From Corallococcus macrosporus DSM 14697 (GTDB lineage Bacteria; Myxococcota; Myxococcia; Myxococcales; Myxococcaceae), in assembly GCF_002305895.1 (NCBI RefSeq), contig NZ_CP022203.1:346001-410000 (forward strand): a DNA stretch of 64,000 bases. Direction: 5' to 3'. The position numbers and the translations under genes were made by a program. The notes under the pieces are model-generated. The model saw only the letters and a list, made by a program, of their open reading frames with translations. It ran no database searches and was not told the DNA's origin. Shown one piece after another: positions 50,723 through 59,913 of this stretch; position 1 is the first letter of the stretch, and each line of letters opens with the position of its first letter.

Positions 50723-51745
50723 TCAGGGGGCCAGGTTGCTCAGGTGCTGCCGGATGTGTGCCACGGACGTCGTCATGGCGGCCCGGCTGGAGGCGAACTT
50801 GTATGCGGGGTTCCAGGTGTGGCTGCCGCCGTAGCACCAGCTCAGGCCCTGGACGACACACTGGTGGTGGACCTGCGGGTACTGGATGGCGAAGCCCACG
50901 CCGTGGTTGCGCAGCAGCCACGACTTGCGCAGCGCCAGGTTCGTCGTGTTGACGATGGTGGAGTGCTCCACGCTGCCCGCCGCGAAGCCCGCGGTGCGCG
51001 CGGTGTGGTCCAGAACCTGGGCGATGCTCCAGCCTTCCCGCGCGTAGAGCTGCCGCGCCATGTTCTCCACGCTCGCCTGCGAGTGGTAGTGGACCTGCAC
51101 GCCGGACAGGCCCACCTGCCACGGGCCGCCGTTGTTGTTGCAGGACTCCAGCGGCCAGATGACCCGGTCGCCCGTGGACGTGTTGCAGATGGAGAAGCTC
51201 TGCGGGTTGGAGCTGGGGTTCGGGCGGTTGGGGCCCAAATCCCAGATGCCCTCCTTCATCGCCCACCACGACACGAGCGCGGCCTTGTCCAGGCGCTGCG
51301 CCCGCGTGCCGGTGAGCCGGGGCACCGTCTTCGCGGCCACCCAGCGCAGCCACTTCTCCTGGTCCTTGCTGAGCGCGTAGCCATTCACGTACAGGCTGGG
51401 CACCTGGTCCCAGTAGTCGCCGTGGGACCAGCCCACCTGCCCACCGACGTTGACGCGGTAGAAGCCGTTGCTGGGCGTCTCGCTCACCACCGTGGCCTGC
51501 TCGCCAATGGAGACCAGCCGGAGGCTGGCGTAGGACGTGGAGGGGCCGGTGCGCAGGTAGACGTTCTCCACGGCGCGAATCCGCGCGCCGGCGAGGATGC
51601 CGAAGAGCAGGGGCGACTCGGTGGTGCCCGTCTCTCCGACCGCGTCCGGGGGCAGGGCGGCGTCATCGGGGGGAAGGCCCTCTCCACAGGCGAGGCTGAA
51701 CAGCAGGAAGGATGAGGCGAGGGCGCGGCGTGTCGTGACGGACAT
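50723..51745 (-). CDS. SH3-domain lipoprotein, possible peptidoglycan-binding protein
   Basis: This 340-residue protein has a lipoprotein signal (LASSFLLFSLAC) and a bacterial SH3 domain at about residues 55-110 (VYLRTGPSTSYASLRLVSIG, then VNVGGQVGWSHGDYWD). The C-terminal 200 residues are uncharacterised. They contain LVSWWAMKEGIWDL and GGPWQVGLSGVQVHYHS, which recall lysozyme-like hydrolase cores but do not prove one. It may bind or cut cell wall. It is divergent from the protease gene at 51982, across a 17-base palindrome. Confidence 0.8.
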   Translation of the reverse strand: MSVTTRRALASSFLLFSLACGEGLPPDDAALPPDAVGETGTTESPLLFGILAGARIRAVENVYLRTGPSTSYASLRLVSIGEQATVVSETPSNGFYRVNVGGQVGWSHGDYWDQVPSLYVNGYALSKDQEKWLRWVAAKTVPRLTGTRAQRLDKAALVSWWAMKEGIWDLGPNRPNPSSNPQSFSICNTSTGDRVIWPLESCNNNGGPWQVGLSGVQVHYHSQASVENMARQLYAREGWSIAQVLDHTARTAGFAAGSVEHSTIVNTTNLALRKSWLLRNHGVGFAIQYPQVHHQCVVQGLSWCYGGSHTWNPAYKFASSRAAMTTSVAHIRQHLSNLAP

Positions 51746-51829
51746 GGGGTTCTCCCAAGGGGGAAACAGCGCCGGGGCCTTGTGCACGGCCTGTGCCCCG
51801 CGGCGTCCCAGGGAGTGGCGCGTGGCCGG

Positions 51830-51846
51830 TGACCACTTTGTGGTCA
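51830..51846. promoter_or_regulatory. Perfect palindrome between divergent genes, operator candidate
   Basis: TGACCAC-TTT-GTGGTCA is an exact inverted repeat of 7 bp with a 3-base centre. It lies about 85 bases before the SH3-lipoprotein start and about 135 before the protease start. An AT-richer centre in GC-rich surroundings fits a dimeric regulator site. Palindromic DNA alone does not prove binding. Confidence 0.55.
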
Positions 51847-51918
51847 TTTCATGCGTCAGGTGACGGGTTCCGGCCGCGCGGTGGCGTGGCGCTCCAGGGC
51901 GGAGGCACGCGGCACGGC

Positions 51919-51961
51919 CGCTGCAACTGTCCGCCGCGTCCCATCCGGGACAGTCGCAGCG
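51919..51961 (+). promoter_or_regulatory. Leader hairpin before the protease gene
   Basis: CGCTGCAACTGTCC (51919-51932) pairs with GGACAGTCGCAGCG (51948-51961), 13 of 14 pairs, with a 15-base loop. The stem ends 20 bases before the ATG of the protease gene, next to the GGAG ribosome site. It could be an RNA structure controlling translation, or an operator. Confidence 0.5.
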
Positions 51962-51981
51962 CACCCCTCAGGAGACGCCCC

Positions 51982-52731
51982 ATGGATGAACAATCGCTTG
52001 CCCCTCGCCAGCGCTTTCCCCGCTGGATGCTGGCGGGGTGGATGGCCACCGCCGCCGTCGTTGGCTTCCATCATGTGCCCACGGCCAACGCGTCACATTC
52101 GCACACGGGTTGGAACCAGGTTCACATCGCCACCATCCACGGCAACGACGGTCCGGTGGGAGGAGGCAGCGGGCCGGGCTCGCAGGACGAAGAGTATTGT
52201 GTGATGTCGTCAACCAGCGCGCTCCCGGCCGCGACGATCGCGCCCTTCATCGAGCAGACGCTGGCGAAGCTGGCCTTCAACATCATCTGGGACGGCGCCG
52301 CGGACTGGCGCGTGGACCTGTGGCGCGCCGCGAAGTTCTGCAACCAGTACACGACGGCGGAGCGCAACCGCATCGAGCTGGAGTTCCGCGTCGCCGAGTC
52401 CTGGGCCTCGCTGTGCGGCGGCGAGCAGTACGCCTGTGTCACCGCGGTGAACCCGGTGACGGACTCCAGCGGGCGGCACCAGCACTACATGTACATGAAC
52501 GCGCACCTGAAGCGGGAGCAGATGGCCGCCATGGGGGACCGCGCGCGCAAGTTCATCAACCACGAGACGGGCCACCTCGTGGGCCTGAAGGACCCCGGCT
52601 ACTACGGCGACTGCATGCACAGCGTGATGCACAACAACCTGTACCTCAGCTACGGGTGCACCGACCCGGTGTGGCACCCCACGTCGTCCGACTTCGTGTC
52701 CGTGCGCAACATCGCGAACCGCGCCAACTGA
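51982..52731 (+). CDS. Secreted snapalysin-like zinc metalloprotease
   Basis: This 249-residue protein has an N-terminal hydrophobic signal (AGWMATAAVVGFHHVPTANAS) and a protease domain in the second half. The zinc motif is HETGHLVGLKD, with Asp as the third ligand as in the M7 snapalysin group (HExxHxxGxxD), followed by the Met-turn region SVMHNNLYLSY. Earlier Cys pairs suggest disulfides. GGAG is nine bases before the ATG. A small lipoprotein gene follows after 34 bases, and a leader hairpin and a palindrome lie upstream. Probably exported to digest proteins or peptides, as myxobacterial predators do. Confidence 0.87.
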   Translation: MDEQSLAPRQRFPRWMLAGWMATAAVVGFHHVPTANASHSHTGWNQVHIATIHGNDGPVGGGSGPGSQDEEYCVMSSTSALPAATIAPFIEQTLAKLAFNIIWDGAADWRVDLWRAAKFCNQYTTAERNRIELEFRVAESWASLCGGEQYACVTAVNPVTDSSGRHQHYMYMNAHLKREQMAAMGDRARKFINHETGHLVGLKDPGYYGDCMHSVMHNNLYLSYGCTDPVWHPTSSDFVSVRNIANRAN

Positions 52732-52765
52732 ACGCCGTCACCCCTTCGACATGAGGAACATCCCC

Positions 52766-53467
52766 ATGAAGCGATTCCCCCTGCGTGAGCTGGCCCATGT
52801 GGTCGCGATGTCTGGCGTCGTCCTGGCGGCGGTGCGCTGTGGCGGTCCCGAGGACCCGCACGCGCATGATGACGCCACGGAGTTCAATGTTCAGAGCGCC
52901 CTGCTGACGCGCAACCGCGATGCCCTGCGCCTGTGCGTGCAGGAGTCCGCGTCCCTGCGAGGCAGCGCCGCGCGCATCAACGAGCGGCTCGGCGCCAGCC
53001 TGCGTGCCGTCTCCAATCACCCCGACTGGGCGGCGGCGCGCTTCGGGGACCAGAAGCCTACGATTGAGCTGGGCTGTCCCGGACCGGCGCTCGCGCTGGA
53101 GCGGCTGGAGCCCAAGGAGTCCATCATCGGTCCGGGGCTGGCGCTGAAGCCCAGCCGCTACCGCACCTTCATCCACGTGCTGGATGAGAAGACGGCGGAC
53201 GTGGTGCTCGGGGAGCGGCAGGTGGACCGGGCGCCCGCGGAGTTCCTGCGCGTCGACGACCACGTGCTGGCGGAGGTCTCCACGGCGCTCGTCGTGCGCG
53301 AGTCCTACCTGGACCACCCGGAGTTCGCCGCGCGCTGGCTCGCGGGCGCGGTGGGCCTCCAGGCGCGGGAGGATGGGCTGCCCGGTGTGCTGGGTGACGT
53401 GTTGGACAAGCCCGTCACGGACACCTCGTCGCTGACGAAGCCCGGGCTCGACCCGACGACGCACTGA
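52766..53467 (+). CDS. Lipoprotein co-transcribed with the protease, unknown
   Basis: This 233-residue protein has a lipoprotein signal (SGVVLAAVRC) and no recognised domain. The mature part begins GPEDPHAHDDATEFNVQSAL and ends with a Thr/Leu-rich segment. The ATG at 52766 has AGGA just upstream, inside an in-frame earlier ATG (52751), so the later one is preferred. The gene is 34 bases after the protease stop and probably on the same transcript. A role as inhibitor, chaperone or surface anchor of the protease is a guess. Confidence 0.75.
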   Translation: MKRFPLRELAHVVAMSGVVLAAVRCGGPEDPHAHDDATEFNVQSALLTRNRDALRLCVQESASLRGSAARINERLGASLRAVSNHPDWAAARFGDQKPTIELGCPGPALALERLEPKESIIGPGLALKPSRYRTFIHVLDEKTADVVLGERQVDRAPAEFLRVDDHVLAEVSTALVVRESYLDHPEFAARWLAGAVGLQAREDGLPGVLGDVLDKPVTDTSSLTKPGLDPTTH

Positions 53468-53566
53468 CGCGAGGGGCCCGGGCGCGGCTCCTCCCCTTCG
53501 CTTCGGAGCCGCATGCTCCGCGGGCGGAGGGGAGGGCTGGGCATCCCACGCACCTCATGGCCTCGA

Positions 53567-53591
53567 GCCTCCCGGAAATCCTCCGGGAGGC
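53567..53591. terminator. Bidirectional terminator hairpin
   Basis: GCCTCCCGGA and TCCGGGAGGC make a perfect 10-bp stem with a 5-base loop, centred in the 209-base gap between two converging genes (protease operon and sigma-54 activator). It should stop both transcripts. The remaining gap holds no coding frame I would support. Confidence 0.7.
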
Positions 53592-53676
53592 CCGAGCGTC
53601 CCCCGCACGTCATGGCCTTGGGCTTTCGTCCATCATTCGGAGCGCCGGGCCACGCAGTCCCCTTCACGCGCGCGGC

Positions 53677-56532
53677 TCAGGCCCTGCGAGCGCGCGGCGC
53701 ACGGGTGGACCGGGCAGAAGGCGCCTCGAGCTCCCGCCCGGACATCCGCCGCAGCTCGGCGTTGCCCAGCACGACCTGCGTCAGCCGGGAGCGGGAGATG
53801 CGCAGCGCCGACGCGGTGGCGACGACATTGCCACCATTCTCGACGAGGCTCTGGGCAATGCACTGCCGCTGCACCTCCGCGAGGAAGTCGCGGAGGGAGC
53901 CCCCATGCTGCCGGAAGAGCATGGGGATGTCCGTCATCGCCGCGGGCGCGGCCCGGGGCTCCGCGCACTCCATCGCCCGATGCAGGAGCGGCGCGAGCAC
54001 CGCCGCGCCAATGGCAGGCGCGTCCGAGAGCACATCCGCCGCCCGCGCCAGGTTGTGAAGCTCGCGGACATTCCCCGGCCAGGGATGCGCGCGCATCAAC
54101 CGCGTGGCCTCGGGCGTGAAGGACTTCGGCGCGCCACCGCGCTCCTGTGCGGCCTGTTCCAGGAAGTGCGTGGCCAGCAGGAGCACGTCCTCGTCCCGTT
54201 CACGCAGCGGCGGCAGCTCCACCTGGATGCCATTGAGCCGGAAGAAGAGGTCCTGCCGGAAGTCGCCCGCGCGGACCGCCTTCGCCAGATTCCGGTTGGA
54301 GGCGGCGACGACGCGCACATCCACCTGGACGGTCTCCGTGCCGCCCACGCGTTGGAACGCGCGCTCCTGCAAGGCGCGAAGCAGCGCCGCCTGTCCCCGA
54401 GGGCTGATGTCGGCCACCTCATCCAGGAACAAGGTGCCGCCGTGGGCCTGCTCGAAGCGCCCCCGCTGGCGCGCCAGCGCGCCCGTGAAGGCGCCGCGCT
54501 CATGGCCAAACAGGTCCGATAGCAGCAGCTCGTCGTTGATGGCCGCGCAGTTGACGGCGACGAACGGCCCGGAGGCGCGGCGGGACATGTCGTGGATGGC
54601 GCGCGCCGCCAGCTCCTTGCCCACGCCCGTTTCACCGAACAGCAGCACGCTCGCGTCGGACGAGGCCACCTTCCGCAACTGCGCCACCGCGGCGCGGAAA
54701 GGCGCGGAGCTGCCGCGGAGGTACGGCGGCGCGAGCCCCTCGTCCGTGGGCGACTCACCCAGCAAGGTCAGCAGCCGGGGCCGGTCGTAGGCGCGGCGGA
54801 AGCGCGGCTGGGCCTCGGGCGGGAGCGCGTCGACGAGGCGCCTCCACTCCGCGAGCGCCGCCTGCCGAGCGCCCAGCCGCTGCGCCTCGGTCCCGCCCGC
54901 TTCCGCCAACTGCAGCGTGAGGACCCGGGCTCGCAGCGCGAAGTCCTGCGCGCTCAGCAGCTCGGGGCGAGCGCTCGCGCGGCGCAGGGCCCGTCGCGCG
55001 CGGGCCACGTCGCCATTGGCGAAGGCGACGCGCGCATCGAGCAGATGGAGCCGGGCCGGCTGGGTGGCGCTGTTGCGCAGGTAGAGCCGCTGGGCCAGGG
55101 CATCCAGGACGGAAGAAGCCTCCGAGGCCCGCCCCAGCGCGAGCAGGGCCTCCACCCGCAGCCAGCCCGTGGGAATGGCATACAGATGCGGCTGGGCCGT
55201 CTCCTCGCCGCCGCTCAGCCCGTCCAGGGTGGTGAGCGCCGCGTCCCACTCGCCGCGGGCGCAGTGCAGGTGGGCGCGGCTCAAGCCCACGGCCAGGCGG
55301 GCCTGGGGCGAATCAGGCGCGCGCGCCACGAGCGCGGCCAGCTTGCGCTCCGCCTCGGCGGTATCCCCCAGGAAGCAGTCTGCGGCGATGGCCTGCGGGT
55401 AGGCGGAGAGCTGCTGGAAAGGGATGTCCAGACCTGGCAGGGCCCGCGTGAGCGCGGACTGGGCCTCCAGGTGCCGGCCCTCCCGGGAGTACGCGAGCCC
55501 GAGCCCCAGCAGGGCCACGGCCTCGAAGGGAACCTCGCCGCAAAGCAGCGACAGGGCGGCGAGCCCCAACTGGATGGCGGCGGTGTTCTGCTCCGCGCGC
55601 CGGGCGAGCGTGGCGAAGGCGACCTTGGCCAGCCCCACCATGTCATCCAGCCCGGCGGCGCGGGCCTGTCCCTCCACCGTGGTGAACAGGCGCCGGGCCA
55701 GCGAGTCATCGCCGGCATCCATGGCCACGCGCCCTTCGAGCACCGTCATCATCAACCGCGAAAAGGTGTTCTCCGGCCCGGCGAGCCCCTGATGCGCCTC
55801 GCGCGCGAAGGCGATGCCCGCCTCCCGCTGTCCCGCGTCGAGGAGGAACTGGAGCTGCGTGGGCGCCAGGAAGCCATGGGCCGCCGAGCCGCGCCCCGCG
55901 AGCCCTTCGGCCCCCAGGGCCCAGGCCACCAGCGCGTGGCCGGAAGCCACGTGTCCCCCACGAACGAGGACGTGCGCGGCCGTGGCCAGCAAGGCGCTGG
56001 CCCACCGCGCCTGCTCACCCCAGGACGTGTAGTCCCAGGGCGGCGGCATGGCGCTGCGCGAGGGCTCGGGCTCCAGGGCCCACGCGATGCCGTCCACCAT
56101 GGCCGCCGCGCGACCTGTGGCCCTCTGAAACCGCGCACGTCCCTGGCCCAGCGGGTCCGCCGCCAGCATCAGCAACAGGGCCTCGTCGGGGGCCTCGAGC
56201 AGCGGCGCCAGGCGCGCGCACGTCTCCCGGACCTCCGGCACCTCCAGCAGGTTCACCGCCATGTCGAGCGTAGCGGCACGGGTGGGCGCCAACCGGTGGC
56301 CCGGCAGCAGCGTGCACAGCCCCGCCTCACACGCGAGCCGAGCGCCCTCCTGGAGCGGTGCCCCCAGCGCCTCGGCCAGGGTGTTCACCGGCAGGGGCCG
56401 AGGCACCGCGCAGGCGGCCAGCACGCTCAAGCGGCGCAGGCGCGCGGGCTCGCGCCGGGCGGGGTGCAGCAGAGAGGCGATGGTGTCATCAGGAGAGACA
56501 GGCACAGCCCGAAAGCCTGAGGCCGCGCCCAC
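53677..56532 (-). CDS. Sigma-54-dependent transcriptional activator with large helical sensory region
   Basis: This 951-residue activator has no receiver domain. Its first 620 residues are Ala/Leu/Arg-rich helical repeats, TPR-like in pattern (AVLALGRAS, then [12 protein letters not shown] type). The AAA+ core has Walker [17 protein letters not shown], the sigma-54 loop GAFTGA (in [16 protein letters not shown]), Walker [14 protein letters not shown] and the R-finger region [17 protein letters not shown] Fis-type helix-turn-helix ends it ([17 protein letters not shown]). The GTG at 56532 is the furthest plausible start; an internal GTG at 56505 is possible. The signal is unknown, and target promoters may be nearby, but no sigma-54 promoter could be confirmed. 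Confidence 0.92.
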   Translation of the reverse strand: MGAASGFRAVPVSPDDTIASLLHPARREPARLRRLSVLAACAVPRPLPVNTLAEALGAPLQEGARLACEAGLCTLLPGHRLAPTRAATLDMAVNLLEVPEVRETCARLAPLLEAPDEALLLMLAADPLGQGRARFQRATGRAAAMVDGIAWALEPEPSRSAMPPPWDYTSWGEQARWASALLATAAHVLVRGGHVASGHALVAWALGAEGLAGRGSAAHGFLAPTQLQFLLDAGQREAGIAFAREAHQGLAGPENTFSRLMMTVLEGRVAMDAGDDSLARRLFTTVEGQARAAGLDDMVGLAKVAFATLARRAEQNTAAIQLGLAALSLLCGEVPFEAVALLGLGLAYSREGRHLEAQSALTRALPGLDIPFQQLSAYPQAIAADCFLGDTAEAERKLAALVARAPDSPQARLAVGLSRAHLHCARGEWDAALTTLDGLSGGEETAQPHLYAIPTGWLRVEALLALGRASEASSVLDALAQRLYLRNSATQPARLHLLDARVAFANGDVARARRALRRASARPELLSAQDFALRARVLTLQLAEAGGTEAQRLGARQAALAEWRRLVDALPPEAQPRFRRAYDRPRLLTLLGESPTDEGLAPPYLRGSSAPFRAAVAQLRKVASSDASVLLFGETGVGKELAARAIHDMSRRASGPFVAVNCAAINDELLLSDLFGHERGAFTGALARQRGRFEQAHGGTLFLDEVADISPRGQAALLRALQERAFQRVGGTETVQVDVRVVAASNRNLAKAVRAGDFRQDLFFRLNGIQVELPPLRERDEDVLLLATHFLEQAAQERGGAPKSFTPEATRLMRAHPWPGNVRELHNLARAADVLSDAPAIGAAVLAPLLHRAMECAEPRAAPAAMTDIPMLFRQHGGSLRDFLAEVQRQCIAQSLVENGGNVVATASALRISRSRLTQVVLGNAELRRMSGRELEAPSARSTRAPRARRA

Positions 56533-56652
56533 ACGCCATCAAGGGGCCCCCGCCGGGCGCGCCGTGACAGGCGCACCGCCGGTGGAATGCTTCAGCAAAG
56601 CGGTTTCAGTAGAGTTGGCTGCCTGTCTACGGGGCATGCGAGGGGGCGCGGC

Positions 56653-57729
56653 TCACGCCAGCGTGACGCCGTGCCCCGGCGCGTCCCGCGGCAGCTCCAG
56701 CCGGGCGCCTGCGTACCGGGCCCCACCCTGGAAAGGGTGGCTCGCGATGAACAGCGGCGTATCCAGGTCAGCGTAGGAGAAGCCTCCCAGCCCGGCGGCG
56801 AGCTGGGCCGAGGTGGACATGGCCAGCACGCTCTCCACCATGCCGCCCACCATCAGCTCCAGGCCGGCGGCGCGCGCCAGGCTCCACATCGTCAGCGCCT
56901 CCACGACGCCGCACTTCATCGTCTTGATGTTGATGGCATGCGCGGCGCCTTCCCGGATGAGCCGCAGCACATCCTTCGCGGAGCGAGCGGATTCATCCGC
57001 GCACACCGGCACGCGCGAGCGCCGCGTGAGCTCCGCCATGCCCGCCACGTCCTGCGCGGGCACGGGCTGTTCGAAGAGGGCCAGCGGGACGTCCGCGCGC
57101 TCCAGCTCCTTCAGGAAGGCGAGCGCCTCGGCCACGTCATAGCCGCCGTTGGCATCCGCGAAGAGCCGGGCTCCGGGCGCTACTTCATGAATGGCGACGA
57201 GCCGCGCCGCGTCCTCGCCGGGCGTCAGCGCGCCGACCTTGACCTTCAGCGTGGAGATGCCGCGCCCCAGGATGGCCTGCGCGGACCTTCGCGCATGCGC
57301 CACGTCGCCCGCGGTGACCGTCATGTCGATGTCCAGCGAGGTCTGCGCGCCGCCCAGCAGTACGTACATGGGGACGCGGTAGTGCCGGGCCAGCGCGTCG
57401 AGCATCGCCGTCTCCAAGGCGCACCGGGCGGAGGGCGCCAGCGCGAGCGAATCCCCCAAGGTCTCGGACAGGGGCCTCCAGGCGCGAACGTCCTGGCCCA
57501 CCAGCCCCGCGCGCACCGTCTCCAACGCGTTCAAGGTGCTGCCCTGTGTCTCACCGCTGACCGCGGGGAAGGGCGCGGCCTCGCCCAGCCCCTCCGTGCC
57601 GTCCGCGAGGGTCAGCCGCACCAGGACGTTCTCCGCGGCGTACTGCGCCCCGGTGGCGATGGCGAAGGGCTCGGTGAGCGGGAGGTGCAGCGGCTCGAAG
57701 CGGAGGGCGGTGATGAGGGTGGGCGTCAT
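56653..57729 (-). CDS. Dipeptide epimerase-like enolase-superfamily enzyme
   Basis: This 358-residue enzyme has the muconate-lactonizing subgroup pattern. The N-terminal capping domain (FAIATGAQYAAENVLVRLTL) is followed by catalytic KVKVG (KxK), metal ligands in DANGGYD, FEQPV and CADES, and the second lysine in INIKTMKCGG-type sequence (NIKTMKCGVV). These are the motifs of L-Ala-D/L-Glu epimerases and related dipeptide epimerases, which recycle murein peptides. Side-chain specificity cannot be set from motifs alone. It lies upstream of nothing obviously related; the hybrid kinase gene is divergent. Confidence 0.88.
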   Translation of the reverse strand: MTPTLITALRFEPLHLPLTEPFAIATGAQYAAENVLVRLTLADGTEGLGEAAPFPAVSGETQGSTLNALETVRAGLVGQDVRAWRPLSETLGDSLALAPSARCALETAMLDALARHYRVPMYVLLGGAQTSLDIDMTVTAGDVAHARRSAQAILGRGISTLKVKVGALTPGEDAARLVAIHEVAPGARLFADANGGYDVAEALAFLKELERADVPLALFEQPVPAQDVAGMAELTRRSRVPVCADESARSAKDVLRLIREGAAHAINIKTMKCGVVEALTMWSLARAAGLELMVGGMVESVLAMSTSAQLAAGLGGFSYADLDTPLFIASHPFQGGARYAGARLELPRDAPGHGVTLA

Positions 57730-57812
57730 GGACGGCCCGGGAGCCTAACCGCCCGGGTCGCCCCGGAGCGCGCGCGCGCCGGGGGAAGCGGCGGTTGGCT
57801 GACACACGGGAA

Positions 57813-59879
57813 ATGATACTGATACATGAAGGCCCCCGCCTCCTCGTGGTTGCCACGGGTTCATGCCGGGAGGGAGCGACTCTGAGCGACCGATTCCAGG
57901 CGGCTCCGGTGCCTGACACAAACGTGATGTTGGCGGCGCTCGAGGAAGCGGAGCGGCACCAGCCCGACGGCTGCATGGTGTTTCACGCCGTGCGGGACGC
58001 CGCCGGTGCGTTGGTCGACTTCCAGTGGGCCTGGGCGAACCACGCGGGGGCGCGGGCCCTGGGGCACGCGCCGGAGTCGCTGCGGGGCCAGCGCCTGCGC
58101 GAGCTGACGCCGGGCTCGGCACTGGCCGTCCGGATGGACGTGCTCCGGAGCGTGGTGGAAGCCGGGCGCCCCGCCGTGGACAGCTTCCAGGAAGGGGAGG
58201 CGTGGCTCCAGGCAACCGCGGTGCCGCTGCGGGACGGGGTGCTGCTTCGGCTGCGTGACGTCACCAGCGCCCTGCGGTTGGAGGAGGGCGTCCGCGAAAC
58301 CCTGGACTGGGTGCGGAGCGTGCTGGAGGCCACACCCGACGCGTTCTTCACGGTGGATGCGGACTGGCGCGTCACCTACGTGAATCACGAGGCGGCGGCC
58401 ATCAGCGGGCGCTCCCAGGAGCAGCTCTTCCGGCAGATTCTGTGGCAGGCGTGTCCGGAGTTGCTGGGCACGCGGATGGAGCGCGAGCTGCGCCGGGTGG
58501 CGGGCGGCGCGGGTCCCACCATCTTCGAATGGCGCGCCACGCCGGGCCGCTGGCACGAGGTGCACGCCTGGGGCGCCAACGGCAACGTGTCCATCTTCGG
58601 GCGGGACGTCACCGCGAGGAAGCAGGCGGAGGCGGAGCGGGACATGCTCCTGTCTCGCGAGCACTCCGGCCGCCTGGAAGCGGAGGCCCTGGTCCACGAG
58701 CGCACCCGCGAGCTGATGGTCGCGCGAGAGCGCCTGGTGCAGTCGGAGAAGCTGGCCATGGCGGGGCAGCTCGCGGCGGGCGTGGGGCACGAAATCAACA
58801 ACCCGCTCTCCTACGTCGTGGGCAACCTCCAGTTCGCCCTGGAGCAGCTCGCGCCCTTCACGGCCCGGCTGGAGGCGCGGGACGCGCTGGCCTGCGCCCT
58901 GGGCGAAGCGATGGAGGCCCTGCGCGAGGCGAAGGAGGGCGCCGAGCGCATCCGCAACACCGTGCGTGATTTGCAGACCTTCGCCCGGGCGGAGGAGCCG
59001 CGGCTGTCCCCGGTGGACGTGCACGCGGCGCTGGAGTTCGGCCTCGCCATGGCGATGCCCCACCTGCGCCACCGGGCCCGGGTGGAGAAGCGCCTGGGCG
59101 AGGTGCCCACGGTGATGGCGCACGAGGGGCGGCTGGGGCAGGTGTTCCTCCAACTGCTCGTCAACGCCGCGCAGGCCATCCCGGAAGGCGATGTGGCGCG
59201 CTACCAGGTGACGCTCTCGTCCTGGAGGGAGGGCGCGTCGGTGGTGGTGGAGGTGGCGGACAACGGCCACGGCATGGCGCCCGAGGTGCTGGAGCGCGCC
59301 TTCGAGCCCTTCTTCACCACCCGCCCCCTGGGAGAGGGCGCCGGGCTGGGCCTGTCCACCAGCCTGGGGCTGGTGCGCGGCATGGGCGGCGAGCTGTCGG
59401 CCACGAGCGCGCCAGGGCAGGGCAGCGTCTTCCAGGTGCGGCTGCCCTCCACGCAGTCCGCCGCGCCCTCCGTCCGAGCAGCGGAGGACCAGGTCCCTCC
59501 CGGCCGGAAGCGGGTGTTGGTGGTGGATGACGAGCCGCTGCTGGCCTCGGTGCTGGGCCGCATCCTCGGCGCGCGTCACGACGTGGTGGTGGTCCACAGC
59601 GGGCGCGAGGCGCTGGACACGCTGGCGCGCGACGCGGACTTCGACCGCGTCTTCTGTGACTTGATGATGGCGGACCTGACGGGGATGGACGTGTACGAAG
59701 CCCTGTCCTCGCGTCAGCCGGAGCTGCTGAAGCGCTTCGTCTTCATGACGGGCGGCGGCTTCTCCGAGCGGGCCCGCGTCTTCCTCCAGACGGTGCCGGT
59801 GCCACGCATCGAGAAGCCCTTCGAGCTGGGCGTCCTGCACGCGCTGGTGGAGGACGCCCCGCCGCGCGCCGGAACCTGA
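57813..59879 (+). CDS. Hybrid histidine kinase with PAS domains and terminal receiver
   Basis: This protein of about 688 residues is cytoplasmic. It has PAS-like segments (MVFHAVRDAAGALVDFQWAW near the start and VLEATPDAFFTVDADWRVTY in the middle), a coiled coil, the H-box QLAAGVGHEINNPLSYVVG, the N-box QLLVNAAQAI, and HATPase motifs DNGHGMAPEV and GAGLGLSTSLGLV. A receiver domain ends it (VLVVDDEPLLASVLGRIL, phosphoacceptor in FCDLMMADLTGMD, lysine in IEKPFEL). The H-box HEINNP is of the HPK4/NtrB-like class. The true start is uncertain: ATG 57813 or 57927, or an upstream TTG. A second, downstream regulator is not present, so the receiver may pass phosphate onwards. Confidence 0.9.
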   Translation: MILIHEGPRLLVVATGSCREGATLSDRFQAAPVPDTNVMLAALEEAERHQPDGCMVFHAVRDAAGALVDFQWAWANHAGARALGHAPESLRGQRLRELTPGSALAVRMDVLRSVVEAGRPAVDSFQEGEAWLQATAVPLRDGVLLRLRDVTSALRLEEGVRETLDWVRSVLEATPDAFFTVDADWRVTYVNHEAAAISGRSQEQLFRQILWQACPELLGTRMERELRRVAGGAGPTIFEWRATPGRWHEVHAWGANGNVSIFGRDVTARKQAEAERDMLLSREHSGRLEAEALVHERTRELMVARERLVQSEKLAMAGQLAAGVGHEINNPLSYVVGNLQFALEQLAPFTARLEARDALACALGEAMEALREAKEGAERIRNTVRDLQTFARAEEPRLSPVDVHAALEFGLAMAMPHLRHRARVEKRLGEVPTVMAHEGRLGQVFLQLLVNAAQAIPEGDVARYQVTLSSWREGASVVVEVADNGHGMAPEVLERAFEPFFTTRPLGEGAGLGLSTSLGLVRGMGGELSATSAPGQGSVFQVRLPSTQSAAPSVRAAEDQVPPGRKRVLVVDDEPLLASVLGRILGARHDVVVVHSGREALDTLARDADFDRVFCDLMMADLTGMDVYEALSSRQPELLKRFVFMTGGGFSERARVFLQTVPVPRIEKPFELGVLHALVEDAPPRAGT

Positions 59880-59896
59880 AGGGCCTCCGGCGCGCG
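59863..59896 (+). terminator. Terminator hairpin overlapping the hybrid kinase stop
   Basis: CGCGCGCCGGA and TCCGGCGCGCG form a perfect 11-bp stem whose loop contains the stop codon (59877-59879). It lies between two converging genes, with 34 bases of gap. Confidence 0.65.
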
Positions 59897-59913
59897 AGTC
59901 CGCTGGAAGGTGA

